Positions 5,208 to 13,262 of a stretch of DNA of 22,640 bases are shown here, piece after piece. The DNA comes from an uncultured Acetatifactor sp. GTDB lineage: Bacteria > Bacillota > Clostridia > Lachnospirales > Lachnospiraceae. The stretch is from the NCBI GenBank assembly GCA_910585665.1, contig CAJUFI010000029.1, positions 1-22,640 on the forward strand, read 5' to 3'. Under the pieces are notes generated by a model, which was not told the origin of the DNA, did not search any database, and saw nothing but the letters and a program-made list of their open reading frames with translations. Numbering within the stretch: position 1 is the stretch's first letter; each line of letters begins with the position of its first letter. Position numbers and translations under genes: made by a program.

Positions 5208-5309
5208 AGAGTCCGTTTCCTTTCTGGCGGATTTGCACATTCTGATGGAAGAATCCTGGGGCCATTCGGCCGCTCCATGCCTTGAATAAGGGCATTATTC
5301 CAAAATCTC

Positions 5310-5325
5310 GTGCGCTACAGCGCAC
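5310..5325. repeat. Perfect 7-base palindrome in the CYTH gene leader
   Basis: GTGCGCT and AGCGCAC are separated by two bases. It lies in the 5' leader of the CYTH gene, downstream of its promoter, and could be a regulator site or RNA hairpin. Nothing else supports a role. Confidence 0.4.
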
Positions 5326-5364
5326 ATGGAATCAAAAGTTGGCACAATGTTCTTCTGTGTCAAC

Positions 5365-5393
5365 ATTATATCATAGTCCCAAGGAATTCTAAA
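5365..5393 (-). promoter_or_regulatory. Promoter of the CYTH gene
   Basis: On the minus strand TTTAGA (plus 5388-5393; 4 of 6) and a perfect TATAAT (plus 5365-5370) are 17 bases apart. The transcript would have a leader of about 150 bases before ATG 5207. Confidence 0.6.
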
Positions 5394-5400
5394 GCTTTAA

Positions 5401-5429
5401 TTGAAATATTTTACAATAATGTGTATACT
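5401..5429 (+). promoter_or_regulatory. Promoter of the DJ-1 / aminopeptidase operon
   Basis: TTGAAA (5401-5406) and TATACT (5424-5429) are exactly 17 bases apart, matching consensus at 5 of 6 positions each apart from one base in the -35 box. It lies about 60 bases before the start codon and back to back with the CYTH promoter. Confidence 0.75.
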
Positions 5430-5486
5430 GGAAAACAGATTGACAGCTCATTAAATATCATGGACAAGAAAGAGAGGATGAAAAGG

Positions 5487-6044
5487 ATGAGGAAGATAGC
5501 GGTTTTCTTTGGGGAAGGCTATGAGGAGATTGAGGCGCTGACAGTGGTGGATATCTGCCGCAGGAGCGGACTGGAGGTGGAGATGGTGTCGATTACCGAC
5601 GAAAGGGTGGCCACGGGTTCCCACGGCATCACGGTACAGACGGACCGGATTTTCCGGGAGGCGGATTTTGCCGGGTATGACATGCTGGTGCTGCCGGGCG
5701 GGATGCCGGGCACGAAGAACCTGGAGGCCCACGGGGGGCTGATGGCACAGGTGGACGCTTTCTATGCCGCCGGAAAATACATCGCCGCCATCTGCGCTGC
5801 CCCCAGCATTTTCGGGCACAGGGGAATCCTGAAAGGAAGACGAGCGTGTAGTTATCCTGGCTTTGAGAGCCATCTGGAAGGGGCGCAGGTCACCGCCGGT
5901 CCGGTGGAGATTTCGGACAATGTGGTCACTTCCCGGGGGATGGGGACCGCCGTTGACTTTGCGCTGGCCATCGTGGGCATTTTCAACGGCACCGGCAAGG
6001 CGGCGGAAATGGCGGAGGCCATCGTGTACAGACAATCTGAGTAA
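5487..6044 (+). CDS. DJ-1/PfpI family protein
   Basis: The 185-residue protein has the single-domain length of DJ-1 (ThiJ/PfpI) proteins, used as glyoxalases, deglycases, chaperones or stress proteins. The nucleophile elbow is AICAAPS with Cys103, and Glu16 in GYEEIEA matches the conserved Glu next to that cysteine. LVLPGGMPG at 67-75 is the other family signature. Start choice: ATG 5460 and 5478 are in frame, but GAGAGG at 5472-5477 is 9 bases before ATG 5487 and MRKIAVFF is the usual N-terminus. It is followed after 16 bases by the aminopeptidase gene, so the two are probably cotranscribed. The precise activity cannot be assigned. Confidence 0.9.
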   Translation: MRKIAVFFGEGYEEIEALTVVDICRRSGLEVEMVSITDERVATGSHGITVQTDRIFREADFAGYDMLVLPGGMPGTKNLEAHGGLMAQVDAFYAAGKYIAAICAAPSIFGHRGILKGRRACSYPGFESHLEGAQVTAGPVEISDNVVTSRGMGTAVDFALAIVGIFNGTGKAAEMAEAIVYRQSE

Positions 6045-6060
6045 GCCAGGGGGGAGAGCC

Positions 6061-7356
6061 ATGAATATGAAGGAATATCAAAGATGCGCGAAAGAGATGC
6101 TGGAATTCATTGAGAAGAGCCCCACCGCCTACCATGCGGTGGCGAATCTGAAAGAGGAGTTCGCGAATCTGGGCTTCCGGGAATTGAAAGAGACGGATCA
6201 GTGGGAGCTGGAGCCCGGACATGGCTATTACGTGGCCAGGAACGATTCCGCGCTGATCGCGTTCCGCATCCCACAGGGAGATGCGCCGAAAGGCTTCCAT
6301 ATCTCTGCAGCCCATGCCGATTCCCCTACATTCAAGATAAAGGAGTCGCCGGAGATGGCGGTGGAAGGGGCATATCTGAAGCTGAATACGGAGAAATACG
6401 GCGGCATGATTCTGTCCGCCTGGCTGGACCGTCCTCTGTCCGTGGCAGGGCGCGTGGTGGTGAGGGGGAAAGCCGGGTGCGAGACAAGGCTGGTCAATAT
6501 CGAGAAGGATTTGATGGTGATTCCCAGCGTGGCCATCCACATGAACCGGGATACGGGGAAAGGCGGGGAGCTCAATCCCCAGACGGACATGCTTCCACTC
6601 TACGGGGAATGCAGTGACGGAAAGAAGGACAATGTGCTGTTGAGGCAGGTGGCCAGGGCCGTGGGCGTGAAGCAGGAGGATATCCTGGGGCATGACCTGT
6701 TCCTCTATGTCAGGGACAAGGGCAGGCTGCTGGGGGAGAGCGGGGAGTTCGTCCTCTCGCCCAGGCTGGACGACCTCCAGTGCGTGTACGCCTCAGCCAG
6801 GGGATTCACGGAGAGCGCCCCGGGCAGCTATATCAATGTCTGCGCCGTGTTCGACAACGAGGAGGTGGGGAGCGGCACGAAACAGGGGGCCAACTCCACG
6901 TTCCTGGAGGATGTGCTGTGGCGGATCGGCGAGGGCATGGGACTTGGCCGCAGCGGATTTTTGCGGATGATTGCGGGGAGCTTCCTGATTTCCGCCGACA
7001 ATGCCCACGCGGTGCATCCGAACCATCCGGAGAAAGCCGATCCCACCAACAAGCCCTATCTGAACCGGGGCATCGTCATCAAGTTCCACGGCAGCCAGAA
7101 GTACGCCACGGACGCCGTGTCCGCGGCCAGGATGCGGGAAATCTGCGAGAAGGCGGAAGTGCCCTGCCAAACCTATGCCAACCGTTCCGACATCGCCGGG
7201 GGCAGCACCCTGGGCAACATCTCCACCGCCCATGTGTCCGTCTCCACCGTGGACATCGGGCTGCCCCAGCTGGCCATGCATTCCGCCGTGGAGACGGCGG
7301 GGGTGAAAGATACGAAATACGCGGTGGAGGCGTTCCGGGTATTCTTCAGCGAATAG
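6061..7356 (+). CDS. apeB: M18 family aminopeptidase
   Basis: The 431-residue cytoplasmic enzyme removes N-terminal residues from peptides using two metal ions, usually zinc. Visible ligands and catalytic residues are His85 and Asp87 in AAHADSP, Asp237 in SPRLDD, Glu267-Glu268 in DNEEVGS, Asp313 in SADNAHAVHP and His407 in LAMHSAVE. Length is normal for the family. ATG 6061 has GGGGGAGAG just upstream. The gene lies 16 bases after the DJ-1 gene and probably uses its promoter. It most likely works in intracellular peptide turnover. Confidence 0.93.
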   Translation: MNMKEYQRCAKEMLEFIEKSPTAYHAVANLKEEFANLGFRELKETDQWELEPGHGYYVARNDSALIAFRIPQGDAPKGFHISAAHADSPTFKIKESPEMAVEGAYLKLNTEKYGGMILSAWLDRPLSVAGRVVVRGKAGCETRLVNIEKDLMVIPSVAIHMNRDTGKGGELNPQTDMLPLYGECSDGKKDNVLLRQVARAVGVKQEDILGHDLFLYVRDKGRLLGESGEFVLSPRLDDLQCVYASARGFTESAPGSYINVCAVFDNEEVGSGTKQGANSTFLEDVLWRIGEGMGLGRSGFLRMIAGSFLISADNAHAVHPNHPEKADPTNKPYLNRGIVIKFHGSQKYATDAVSAARMREICEKAEVPCQTYANRSDIAGGSTLGNISTAHVSVSTVDIGLPQLAMHSAVETAGVKDTKYAVEAFRVFFSE

Positions 7357-7382
7357 TCGCCCAAAGCCTTTTTCGGTCGTTT

Positions 7383-7421
7383 GCCCTTCAGCGTCTTCGG
7401 GGTTCCGAGGCGCCGAAGGGC
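7383..7421. terminator. GC-rich hairpin between convergent genes
   Basis: GCCCTTC (7383-7389) pairs with GAAGGGC (7415-7421), with further pairing inside. Neither strand has a proper T run afterwards, so it may act as a weak bidirectional terminator between the aminopeptidase and the lipoprotein gene. Confidence 0.45.
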
Positions 7422-7429
7422 AGCGCGCA

Positions 7430-7975
7430 TCATTTGTGAGGTGCATCGATGTCCACATAGAACATATCGCCGGTGGTATCGTCATCAAAGCTTTCTATAT
7501 AAGAGATGGTGAAATGGGTCTCGCCGGCAGGCACCTCGAACAGAAGGAGCCCGCTGCGGCTCTCATCGTTTGCCAGGTCGTATTGGGTGGGGAGCAGGGT
7601 AGCCAAAGCGTCTGCGGGGATTTCCACATCCTCGTAGGAGGTGATGGGATAGTCGTAGACGTCTTCTTCCTGCGTATCGTCATCGAACAGCACGAGGAAG
7701 TCCCAGTCGAACATGGTGATGCTTTCCCCGAAGGTGTTCTTCACGGTCACTTCGGCCACCAGCAGGTCATAGCCCGGCGAGGGGATGTATCCCTCGTATT
7801 TGCTGCAGGTATAGGCGCTGTTCACGGTGTAGTCGAAGAAATAGGTGCGCATGGTGTCCCCCTGCTTTCCCTCGGCGACGCCGTCTTCGGGAAGGATTAC
7901 GGGGCTGGAGCCGCAGGCTGTCAAAATGAGCGCCAGCATGGCGGCGGATAGAAGGGCTGCAATTGTTTTTTTCAT
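7430..7975 (-). CDS. Predicted lipoprotein (DUF4352-like)
   Basis: The 181-residue protein starts with a typical lipoprotein signal: MKK, a hydrophobic stretch to residue 20, and the lipobox LTAC with the lipidated Cys21. The exported part is acidic and reads like a beta-sandwich: YDLLVAEVTVKN, then SITMFDWDF, then a C-terminal GETHFTISY segment, the pattern of DUF4352 (telomeric-repeat-binding-like) lipoproteins of Firmicutes. Their ligand is unknown. ATG 7975 is preceded by GGAGAG at 7 bases. It is monocistronic and convergent with the aminopeptidase gene. Confidence 0.85.
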   Translation of the reverse strand: MKKTIAALLSAAMLALILTACGSSPVILPEDGVAEGKQGDTMRTYFFDYTVNSAYTCSKYEGYIPSPGYDLLVAEVTVKNTFGESITMFDWDFLVLFDDDTQEEDVYDYPITSYEDVEIPADALATLLPTQYDLANDESRSGLLLFEVPAGETHFTISYIESFDDDTTGDMFYVDIDAPHK

Positions 7976-8080
7976 GTCTTTTCTCTCCTTGGATGTAGTG
8001 TTGAAAATATGGAATGTCCCCTCCCGCGGCACATGCCGGCGGGCATCCGGCGAAAGCGGCAGAGCGCTCCGCATAAGGCT

Positions 8081-8109
8081 ATGTTAGCACATGCATGGCA
8101 AAAAGACAA
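8081..8109 (-). promoter_or_regulatory. Promoter of the lipoprotein gene
   Basis: On the minus strand TTGTCT (plus 8104-8109) and TAACAT (plus 8081-8086) are 17 bases apart, with an extended TG before the -10 box. Transcription would start near 8075, about 100 bases before ATG 7975. Confidence 0.6.
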
Positions 8110-8175
8110 GGAAATAACACAAAAACATTACAAATATATCAATAAAACGATAATTGCAAAAAATGAAAAAAAGAA

Positions 8176-8204
8176 TTGACTTTTGGGACAGATGATGCTA
8201 GTAT
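8176..8204 (+). promoter_or_regulatory. Promoter of tRNA-Leu(AAG)
   Basis: TTGACT (8176-8181) and TAGTAT (8199-8204) are 17 bases apart with an extended TG element. The tRNA begins 21 bases downstream. Confidence 0.7.
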
Positions 8205-8224
8205 AACAGATGTGGGATATATGC

Positions 8225-8308
8225 GCGGAAGTGTCGGAATTGGCAGACGAGCAAGACTAAGGATCTTGTGGTGGTCACACCGTGTGGGTTCAAGTCCCAT
8301 CTTCCGCA
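8225..8308 (+). tRNA. tRNA-Leu, anticodon AAG
   Basis: The acceptor strands GCGGAAG and CTTCCGC pair fully. The anticodon stem CAAGA/TCTTG closes the loop CTAAGGA, giving anticodon AAG at 8259-8261. A long class II variable arm is present and the T-arm contains GGTTCAAGTCC. No CCA is encoded. Confidence 0.95.
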
Positions 8309-8315
8309 GTTGACG

Positions 8316-8356
8316 GCGTGAAGCAGGACACGAAGTGGGTCATGTTTCGCGCCGTT
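8316..8356 (+). terminator. Weak terminator-like hairpin after tRNA-Leu(AAG)
   Basis: GGCGTGAAGCA pairs imperfectly with TGTTTCGCGCC about 15 bases later, followed by only four T. Read-through into the kinase gene is possible because no other promoter was found before it. Confidence 0.35.
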
Positions 8357-8510
8357 TTGCGTTGCAGAAGGCGTGGACGTAAGCGGTGCGGTCCTGTTTC
8401 GGAATGGCGGTTCGTAAGCCTGGGAGTAGGCATCCTGATTTTTGCCGGATTCCTTCCGGGAGCGTCATTGGCCATGTGTGCCATGTGGAAACGGCATAGG
8501 AGGACATATC

Positions 8511-11147
8511 ATGGAACAGGGGAAAAAGAGGCGTAAAAATGACAGGTCGATTCGTTTTCTGTACTTGAGCATCGTCAGCGTATCTGTATTGATCGTAGGC
8601 TTGTTCGCGTTGCTGGCGGTCTTCATGAACAGGAAGAGCGTAGAGACGATTGAGGAAGTCGGCAAGATGTACATGACCGGCATGAGCGAGCAGATCAGTC
8701 TCCACTATGAGACGGTCATCGGCCTGCGCCTTTCTCAGGTGAGCAGCATCGTGGATATCATTCCGCCTGACAGCAGCGACCAGGAGCAGCTGCTGGCGGA
8801 CTTGGAGTACAATGCGAAGGCGAGAGGGTTTGAGCATCTGGGCCTTATGGCTGAGGACGGCACGATTGAGATGGTCTATGGCGAACAGGTGAGCGTGCTG
8901 GACGAGGCGCCTTTCATAATGAGCCTCAGGAACCACAAGGAGAAAATCGCGGTTGCGGAGGACACGTCCGGGAAAGGCGTGGTCCTGCTGGGGGTTCCCT
9001 GTGAGTACCGGATGCAGGACGGAAGCCAGGCCATCGCCCTGGTGGGAGGCCTTACCACAGAATATATGAGCAGCATCCTTTTCCTGGACGAGAATGACAC
9101 GCTGGTGGATTCCTTCATCATCCGCAAGGACGGAAGCTATGTCATCCGCAGGGAGAGACTGCCCAAGGAAAGCTTTTTCGATAGCTTCCGGGAGGCGTAT
9201 GACGGAAAGGACGGAAAGGACGTGGAGGAATACGTCGAAGAGATGGAGGCCTCCATGGAGGCCAGCCAGGAATATTCCGCCATTCTCACCATGAATGGAT
9301 CCCGGAGCCATCTGTACTGCATGTCCCTTCCTTACAGTGAATGGCATCTGTTGACGATTCTTCCCTACGATGCTCTGGATCAGGTGGTCTCGGACATGGG
9401 GCATCAGTGGACGAAGATGCTCTATCTGGTGTGCGGCATCGCATTGGTGGCGCTGACACTGATATTCTTTCAGTATTCCAGGATGGCCAGGCGGCAGGTG
9501 CTGGCTTTGGAGGAGGCGAACCGGAACGCGGAGGAAGCGCGCCTGGTGGCAGAGGAGGCACGCCAGGTTGCGGAGGAAGCACGGGCGGACGCGGAGCATG
9601 CCAACCATGCCAAGAGCGAATTCCTCTCCAATATGAGCCACGACATCCGCACGCCCATGAACGCCATCGTAGGCATGACCACCATAGCCATCACCAATAT
9701 GAACAACCAGGAGCAGGTCCAGAACTGCCTGCGGAAGATTGCGCTTTCCAGCAAGCATCTGCTGGGGCTGATTAATGATGTGCTGGACATGGCGAAGATC
9801 GAGAGCGGCAAGATGACCTTCAATTACGACCAGGTCTCCCTGCGGGAGGTCATGGACAGCATCACCAGCATCGTCCAGTCCCAGGTCAAGTCCAAACGCC
9901 AGCAGTTCAATATCTTCATCCACGACATCACTGTGGAGAATGTGTGCTGCGACAGCGTGCGGCTGAACCAGATATTGCTCAACCTCCTGGGGAACGCCGT
10001 CAAGTTCACGCCGGAGGGAGGGTCTATCCATGTGTCCCTGTATGAGGAGGAATCCGCCAAGGGAGAGGATTACATCTGCACCCATTTGGTGGTGAAAGAT
10101 ACCGGCATAGGCATGTCGGAAGAGTATCAGAAGAAGATTTTCGAGTCCTTCAGCCGGGAGGATTCCGCCCGGGTCCGGAAGACGGAGGGCACCGGGCTGG
10201 GCATGGCCATCACCAAATATATCGTGGATGCCATGGGCGGCACCATCGGCGTCAAGAGCGAGCTGGGCAAGGGCAGCGAATTCCATGTGGTGCTGGATCT
10301 GGAGAAGGCCAAGGTGCAGGAGGCGGACATGGTGCTGCCCAGCTGGGACATGCTGGTGGTGGACGATGACGAGCAGCTGTGCCAGAGCGCCGTGGCCTCC
10401 CTGAAGTCCATCGGCGTCAACCCGGACTGGTGCATGGACGGGGAGACCGCTATCAAGATGGCGGAGGAACGCCACAGGCGGAATAACGATTACCACATCA
10501 TCCTTTTGGACTGGAAGCTGTCCGGGATGGACGGCATTGCGGCGGCCAGGGAGATTCGCAGCATCTATGGGAACAATGTCCCGATACTGCTGATATCCGC
10601 CTATGACTGGAGCGAAATCAAGGACAGGGCCAAGGCGGCGGGGGTCACGGGATTCATCCCCAAGCCGCTGTTCAAGTCTACCCTGTTCTATGGACTGAAG
10701 CCGTATGCCGCTGATTTTACCGGCCAGAAAGAGCAGGTCACAGAGGTTGTCAGCAAGGATACGAAGCTGGAAGGAAAGCATATCCTTCTGGCGGAGGACA
10801 ATGAGATCAACTGGGAAGTGGCCAGCGAGCTGCTCTCCTCCCTGGGGCTGGAGCTGGATTGGGCGGAGAACGGCAGGGTATGTCTGGAAAAATTCTCCCA
10901 GTCGCCGGTGGGCTATTATGATGCCGTATTGATGGATATCAGGATGCCTATCATGAACGGCTATGAGGCCACTGTCGCCATCCGCGGGCTGGACAGGGAA
11001 GACGCGGATATCCCCATCATTGCCATGACTGCGGACGCGTTTGCCGAGGATGTTCAGAAATGCCTGGACGCGGGCATGAATGCCCATGTGGCGAAGCCTA
11101 TCGATATCCGGGATGTCTCCCGGCAGCTGGAGAAATACCTGGAGTGA
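8511..11147 (+). CDS. Hybrid sensor histidine kinase with two receiver domains
   Basis: This 878-residue membrane protein senses an external signal and passes phosphate within itself. Domains in order: transmembrane helix about 16-38; extracellular sensor about 40-300, possibly a Cache-type fold; second helix about 303-322; a coiled linker with repeats of VAEEAR (about 333-365); HisKA with His377 in NMSHDIRTPMN; ATPase with NLLGNAVKF, DTGIGM and GTGLGM boxes (491-564); receiver 1 with Asp667 in LLDWKLSG and Lys718; receiver 2 with Asp809 in LMDIRMP and Lys862. No output or HPt domain is present and no response regulator gene is adjacent, so the partner must lie elsewhere. ATG 8511 has AGGAGG 7 bases upstream. 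The gene is single and ends at a strong terminator. Confidence 0.93.
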   Translation: MEQGKKRRKNDRSIRFLYLSIVSVSVLIVGLFALLAVFMNRKSVETIEEVGKMYMTGMSEQISLHYETVIGLRLSQVSSIVDIIPPDSSDQEQLLADLEYNAKARGFEHLGLMAEDGTIEMVYGEQVSVLDEAPFIMSLRNHKEKIAVAEDTSGKGVVLLGVPCEYRMQDGSQAIALVGGLTTEYMSSILFLDENDTLVDSFIIRKDGSYVIRRERLPKESFFDSFREAYDGKDGKDVEEYVEEMEASMEASQEYSAILTMNGSRSHLYCMSLPYSEWHLLTILPYDALDQVVSDMGHQWTKMLYLVCGIALVALTLIFFQYSRMARRQVLALEEANRNAEEARLVAEEARQVAEEARADAEHANHAKSEFLSNMSHDIRTPMNAIVGMTTIAITNMNNQEQVQNCLRKIALSSKHLLGLINDVLDMAKIESGKMTFNYDQVSLREVMDSITSIVQSQVKSKRQQFNIFIHDITVENVCCDSVRLNQILLNLLGNAVKFTPEGGSIHVSLYEEESAKGEDYICTHLVVKDTGIGMSEEYQKKIFESFSREDSARVRKTEGTGLGMAITKYIVDAMGGTIGVKSELGKGSEFHVVLDLEKAKVQEADMVLPSWDMLVVDDDEQLCQSAVASLKSIGVNPDWCMDGETAIKMAEERHRRNNDYHIILLDWKLSGMDGIAAAREIRSIYGNNVPILLISAYDWSEIKDRAKAAGVTGFIPKPLFKSTLFYGLKPYAADFTGQKEQVTEVVSKDTKLEGKHILLAEDNEINWEVASELLSSLGLELDWAENGRVCLEKFSQSPVGYYDAVLMDIRMPIMNGYEATVAIRGLDREDADIPIIAMTADAFAEDVQKCLDAGMNAHVAKPIDIRDVSRQLEKYLE

Positions 11148-11161
11148 AAAAGGAAAGCGGG

Positions 11162-11206
11162 CTGCCGCATCAAGCTCTGTATTGGAGCCGGATGCGGCAG
11201 TTTTTT
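11162..11206 (+). terminator. Terminator of the histidine kinase gene
   Basis: CTGCCGCATC (11162-11171) and GATGCGGCAG (11191-11200) form a perfect 10-base-pair stem followed by six T, 15 bases after the stop codon. Its GCTGCCGCAT core is also used in the terminator after rnpB. Confidence 0.9.
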
Positions 11207-11258
11207 GATGCTCTTTGGCGCCGCCCTGAAAAAAATATGGAAAATTTTACTTTTCCTC

Positions 11259-11286
11259 TTGCATTTTTTCAAAAGCGTGATACAAT
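11259..11286 (+). promoter_or_regulatory. Promoter of tRNA-Val(CAC)
   Basis: TTGCAT (11259-11264) and TACAAT (11281-11286) are 16 bases apart. The tRNA begins 10 bases after the -10 box, so the primary transcript has almost no leader. Confidence 0.6.
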
Positions 11287-11295
11287 AGAGAACAT

Positions 11296-11369
11296 GGAAG
11301 CATAGCTCAGCTGGGATGAGCGTTCGCCTCACACGCGAAAGGTCAGGGGTTCGAGCCCCCTTGCTTCCA
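11296..11369 (+). tRNA. tRNA-Val, anticodon CAC
   Basis: Acceptor strands GGAAGCA and TGCTTCC pair fully. The stem TTCGC/GCGAA closes the loop CTCACAC, giving anticodon CAC at 11330-11332. The T-arm contains GGTTCGAGCC. No CCA is encoded. Confidence 0.95.
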
Positions 11370-11439
11370 CTCGCTATTGCCAGGAAGAGTTTGGCTGCCG
11401 AGGCGGTCGAAAAAATCTTGAAAAAAATAAAAAAAGAGG

Positions 11440-11468
11440 TTGACTTTTTCCAGGAAATAGTGTATGAT
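11440..11468 (+). promoter_or_regulatory. Promoter of tRNA-Leu(CAG)
   Basis: TTGACT (11440-11445) and TATGAT (11463-11468) are 17 bases apart; each matches consensus at 5 of 6 positions. The tRNA starts 10 bases after the -10 box. Confidence 0.8.
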
Positions 11469-11478
11469 AGTTTTGTTC

Positions 11479-11562
11479 GCAGGAATGGCGGAATTGGCAG
11501 ACGCGCACGGTTCAGGTCCGTGTGGTAGCAATACCATGAGAGTTCAAGTCTCTTTTCCTGCA
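11479..11562 (+). tRNA. tRNA-Leu, anticodon CAG
   Basis: Acceptor strands GCAGGAA and TTCCTGC pair fully. The stem CACGG/CCGTG closes the loop TTCAGGT, giving anticodon CAG at 11513-11515. A class II variable arm is present. No CCA is encoded. Confidence 0.95.
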
Positions 11563-11567
11563 CTTGT

Positions 11568-11599
11568 AAAAGGTACTTGATGGAAGTCAAGTACCTTTT
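11568..11599 (+). terminator. Terminator after tRNA-Leu(CAG)
   Basis: A perfect 13-base-pair stem (AAAAGGTACTTGA with TCAAGTACCTTTT) with a six-base loop starts 6 bases after the tRNA. Confidence 0.9.
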
Positions 11600-11828
11600 G
11601 ATATCTATCAAAGGATGACGGGGATTGGGTGTGAAGTGATTGAAAATCAAATGCTTTGCGCCTTTTTTGTTTTATCTGCATAAGGAAGGGAAACCGTCAG
11701 CATGGTGGAAGGAATCGCAGTCCCAGGTGCGGGGCGCAGGGCCCGACAGGGCGGGAGAGCGAAAAGGGACGGACGGCAGGGGGAAGCCCCGGGCTGCTCC
11801 GCCAGGGATGGAACCCAGGGAGAACAGG

Positions 11829-13142
11829 ATGGAAAAAGTAGAGAAAGCGCAGCATAAAGACTGGTACAAGCTGGATTTGTCCGCCATTGTATACCCGACG
11901 CTGCAGAGAAGGGATTTCTCTTCCGTGTACAGGCTGTCGGTGCTGTTGAAGGAGGAAGTGCGCCCTGACGTGCTGCAGCAGGCCCTCGACAGGACGCTTC
12001 CCAGATTCCCCACCTACAAGGCAGCCATCCGCAAGGGGCTGTTCTGGCGCTATCTGGAGCCCAACGACCGCCCCGGCCCCTTTGTGCAGAAAGATGTGCG
12101 CAATCCCTGCCAGCCCATGTATTTCAAGGCAAACAACCGGTATCTGGTGCGGGTGTACTATTACCGCAACCGGATTGCCCTGGAGGCCCATCACAGCCTG
12201 GGGGACGGGACCGGCGGCATGTGCGTGCTGATGACGCTGACGGCCACTTATCTGCGGCTGCTGGGCGTGACGGGGATCGAGAACGGCGGTTTCGTGCTGG
12301 ACATAGACAGCCAGCCCCGGGAAGAGGAGCTGGAGGACGCTTACATGCGCTACGCCAATGCCAAGGTCTGCCCGCCCAGGCTGGAGGAGAAGTCCTACCG
12401 GGTCAGAGGCACGGCGGAGCCTTTCTACACCCTGAACATCATAGACGGCATCATGTCCGTGTCGGAGGTCATGGAGGCGGCAAAGCGCTACGGTGCCACG
12501 ATTACGGAATATCTGAACGCGGTGCTTCTGCAGGCCCTTCTGACCAAGCAGAAGAGGGAGCGCCGCATCCACCTGCGCCCGGTGAAGATCGCCATGCCGG
12601 TGAACCTGCGCCGTTTCTTTCCCTCCATTACGCTCAGGAACTTCATCACCATGATATTCCCGGGGGTGGATCCCAGACTGGGAGAATATACGTTCGAGGA
12701 AATCGTGCTGCAGGTGCACAATTATATGCGGTACCATATCAATGAAAAGCTGCTGCGGGGGGACATCACCACCAACGCCGCCACCCAGAGGAACCCCTTT
12801 ATCCGGGTGGTGCCCCTGTTCATCAAGGACTTCGTGGTAAGGATATTCTACACGAAGGTGCAGGACCGGAATTCTTCCGCGGGGCTGACGAACATGGGGG
12901 CGCTGAAGGTCCCCCAGGGGATGAAGCCCTATATCGAAAGGTTCGACATCTACATGGGCCAGCCCTTCTCCCGCAGGACCAACTGCGCCATCATCAGCTT
13001 TGAGGATGTCCTGACGGTGAATTTCGCCAGCAGCATCGTGGAGGCGGACGTGGAGCGCCTGTTCTTCCGCAAGCTGGTGCAGGACGGCATCCATGTCAAG
13101 ATTGAAAGCAACCGGGAGCAGGGCTCTGCCGGGGAATCGTGA
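11829..13142 (+). CDS. Condensation/alcohol-acetyltransferase-like acyltransferase
   Basis: The 437-residue protein carries HHSLGDG at 121-127, the HHxxxDG active site of the CoA-dependent acyltransferase and condensation fold; His122 is the general base. It is the length of a single stand-alone domain, with no carrier or adenylation domain, so it probably moves an acyl group from CoA or another donor to an alcohol or amine. No signal peptide is visible. Start: ATG 11829 has AGGGAG 6 bases upstream; the frame is open back to 11640 but without a good ribosome site. It heads a set with a zinc-ribbon membrane protein and an HSL-type hydrolase, which suggests acylation and deacylation of a shared, perhaps membrane-bound, substrate. 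Confidence 0.8.
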   Translation: MEKVEKAQHKDWYKLDLSAIVYPTLQRRDFSSVYRLSVLLKEEVRPDVLQQALDRTLPRFPTYKAAIRKGLFWRYLEPNDRPGPFVQKDVRNPCQPMYFKANNRYLVRVYYYRNRIALEAHHSLGDGTGGMCVLMTLTATYLRLLGVTGIENGGFVLDIDSQPREEELEDAYMRYANAKVCPPRLEEKSYRVRGTAEPFYTLNIIDGIMSVSEVMEAAKRYGATITEYLNAVLLQALLTKQKRERRIHLRPVKIAMPVNLRRFFPSITLRNFITMIFPGVDPRLGEYTFEEIVLQVHNYMRYHINEKLLRGDITTNAATQRNPFIRVVPLFIKDFVVRIFYTKVQDRNSSAGLTNMGALKVPQGMKPYIERFDIYMGQPFSRRTNCAIISFEDVLTVNFASSIVEADVERLFFRKLVQDGIHVKIESNREQGSAGES

Positions 13143-13262
13143 AGCAGGCAGGGCAGTGCGCCGCTGGCGGATATTGTGAGGACAGGCGGAGTGGGACAGG
13201 ATGACGGAACGTATGTTCTGTCTGCCTGACGGGCCGGGTAGGGCTCCGCAGAAAGGAAGGAT

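Noticed and set aside
4590..5285. A plus-strand open frame beginning in the tRNA-Leu fragment
   Set aside because: It runs through the tRNA, its terminator and the opposite strand of the CYTH gene, whose EIERK motif and ribosome site are convincing.
5863..6060. In-frame upstream extension of the M18 aminopeptidase into the DJ-1 gene
   Set aside because: The extension is Arg- and Trp-rich out-of-frame translation of the DJ-1 gene. ATG 6061 has a strong ribosome site and gives the normal family length.
8340..11087. A 915-codon open frame on the minus strand opposite the histidine kinase gene
   Set aside because: It mirrors the codon bias of the real gene, its product is rich in His, Gln, Leu and Pro with no family motif, and it has no ribosome site. 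The kinase on the plus strand is certain.
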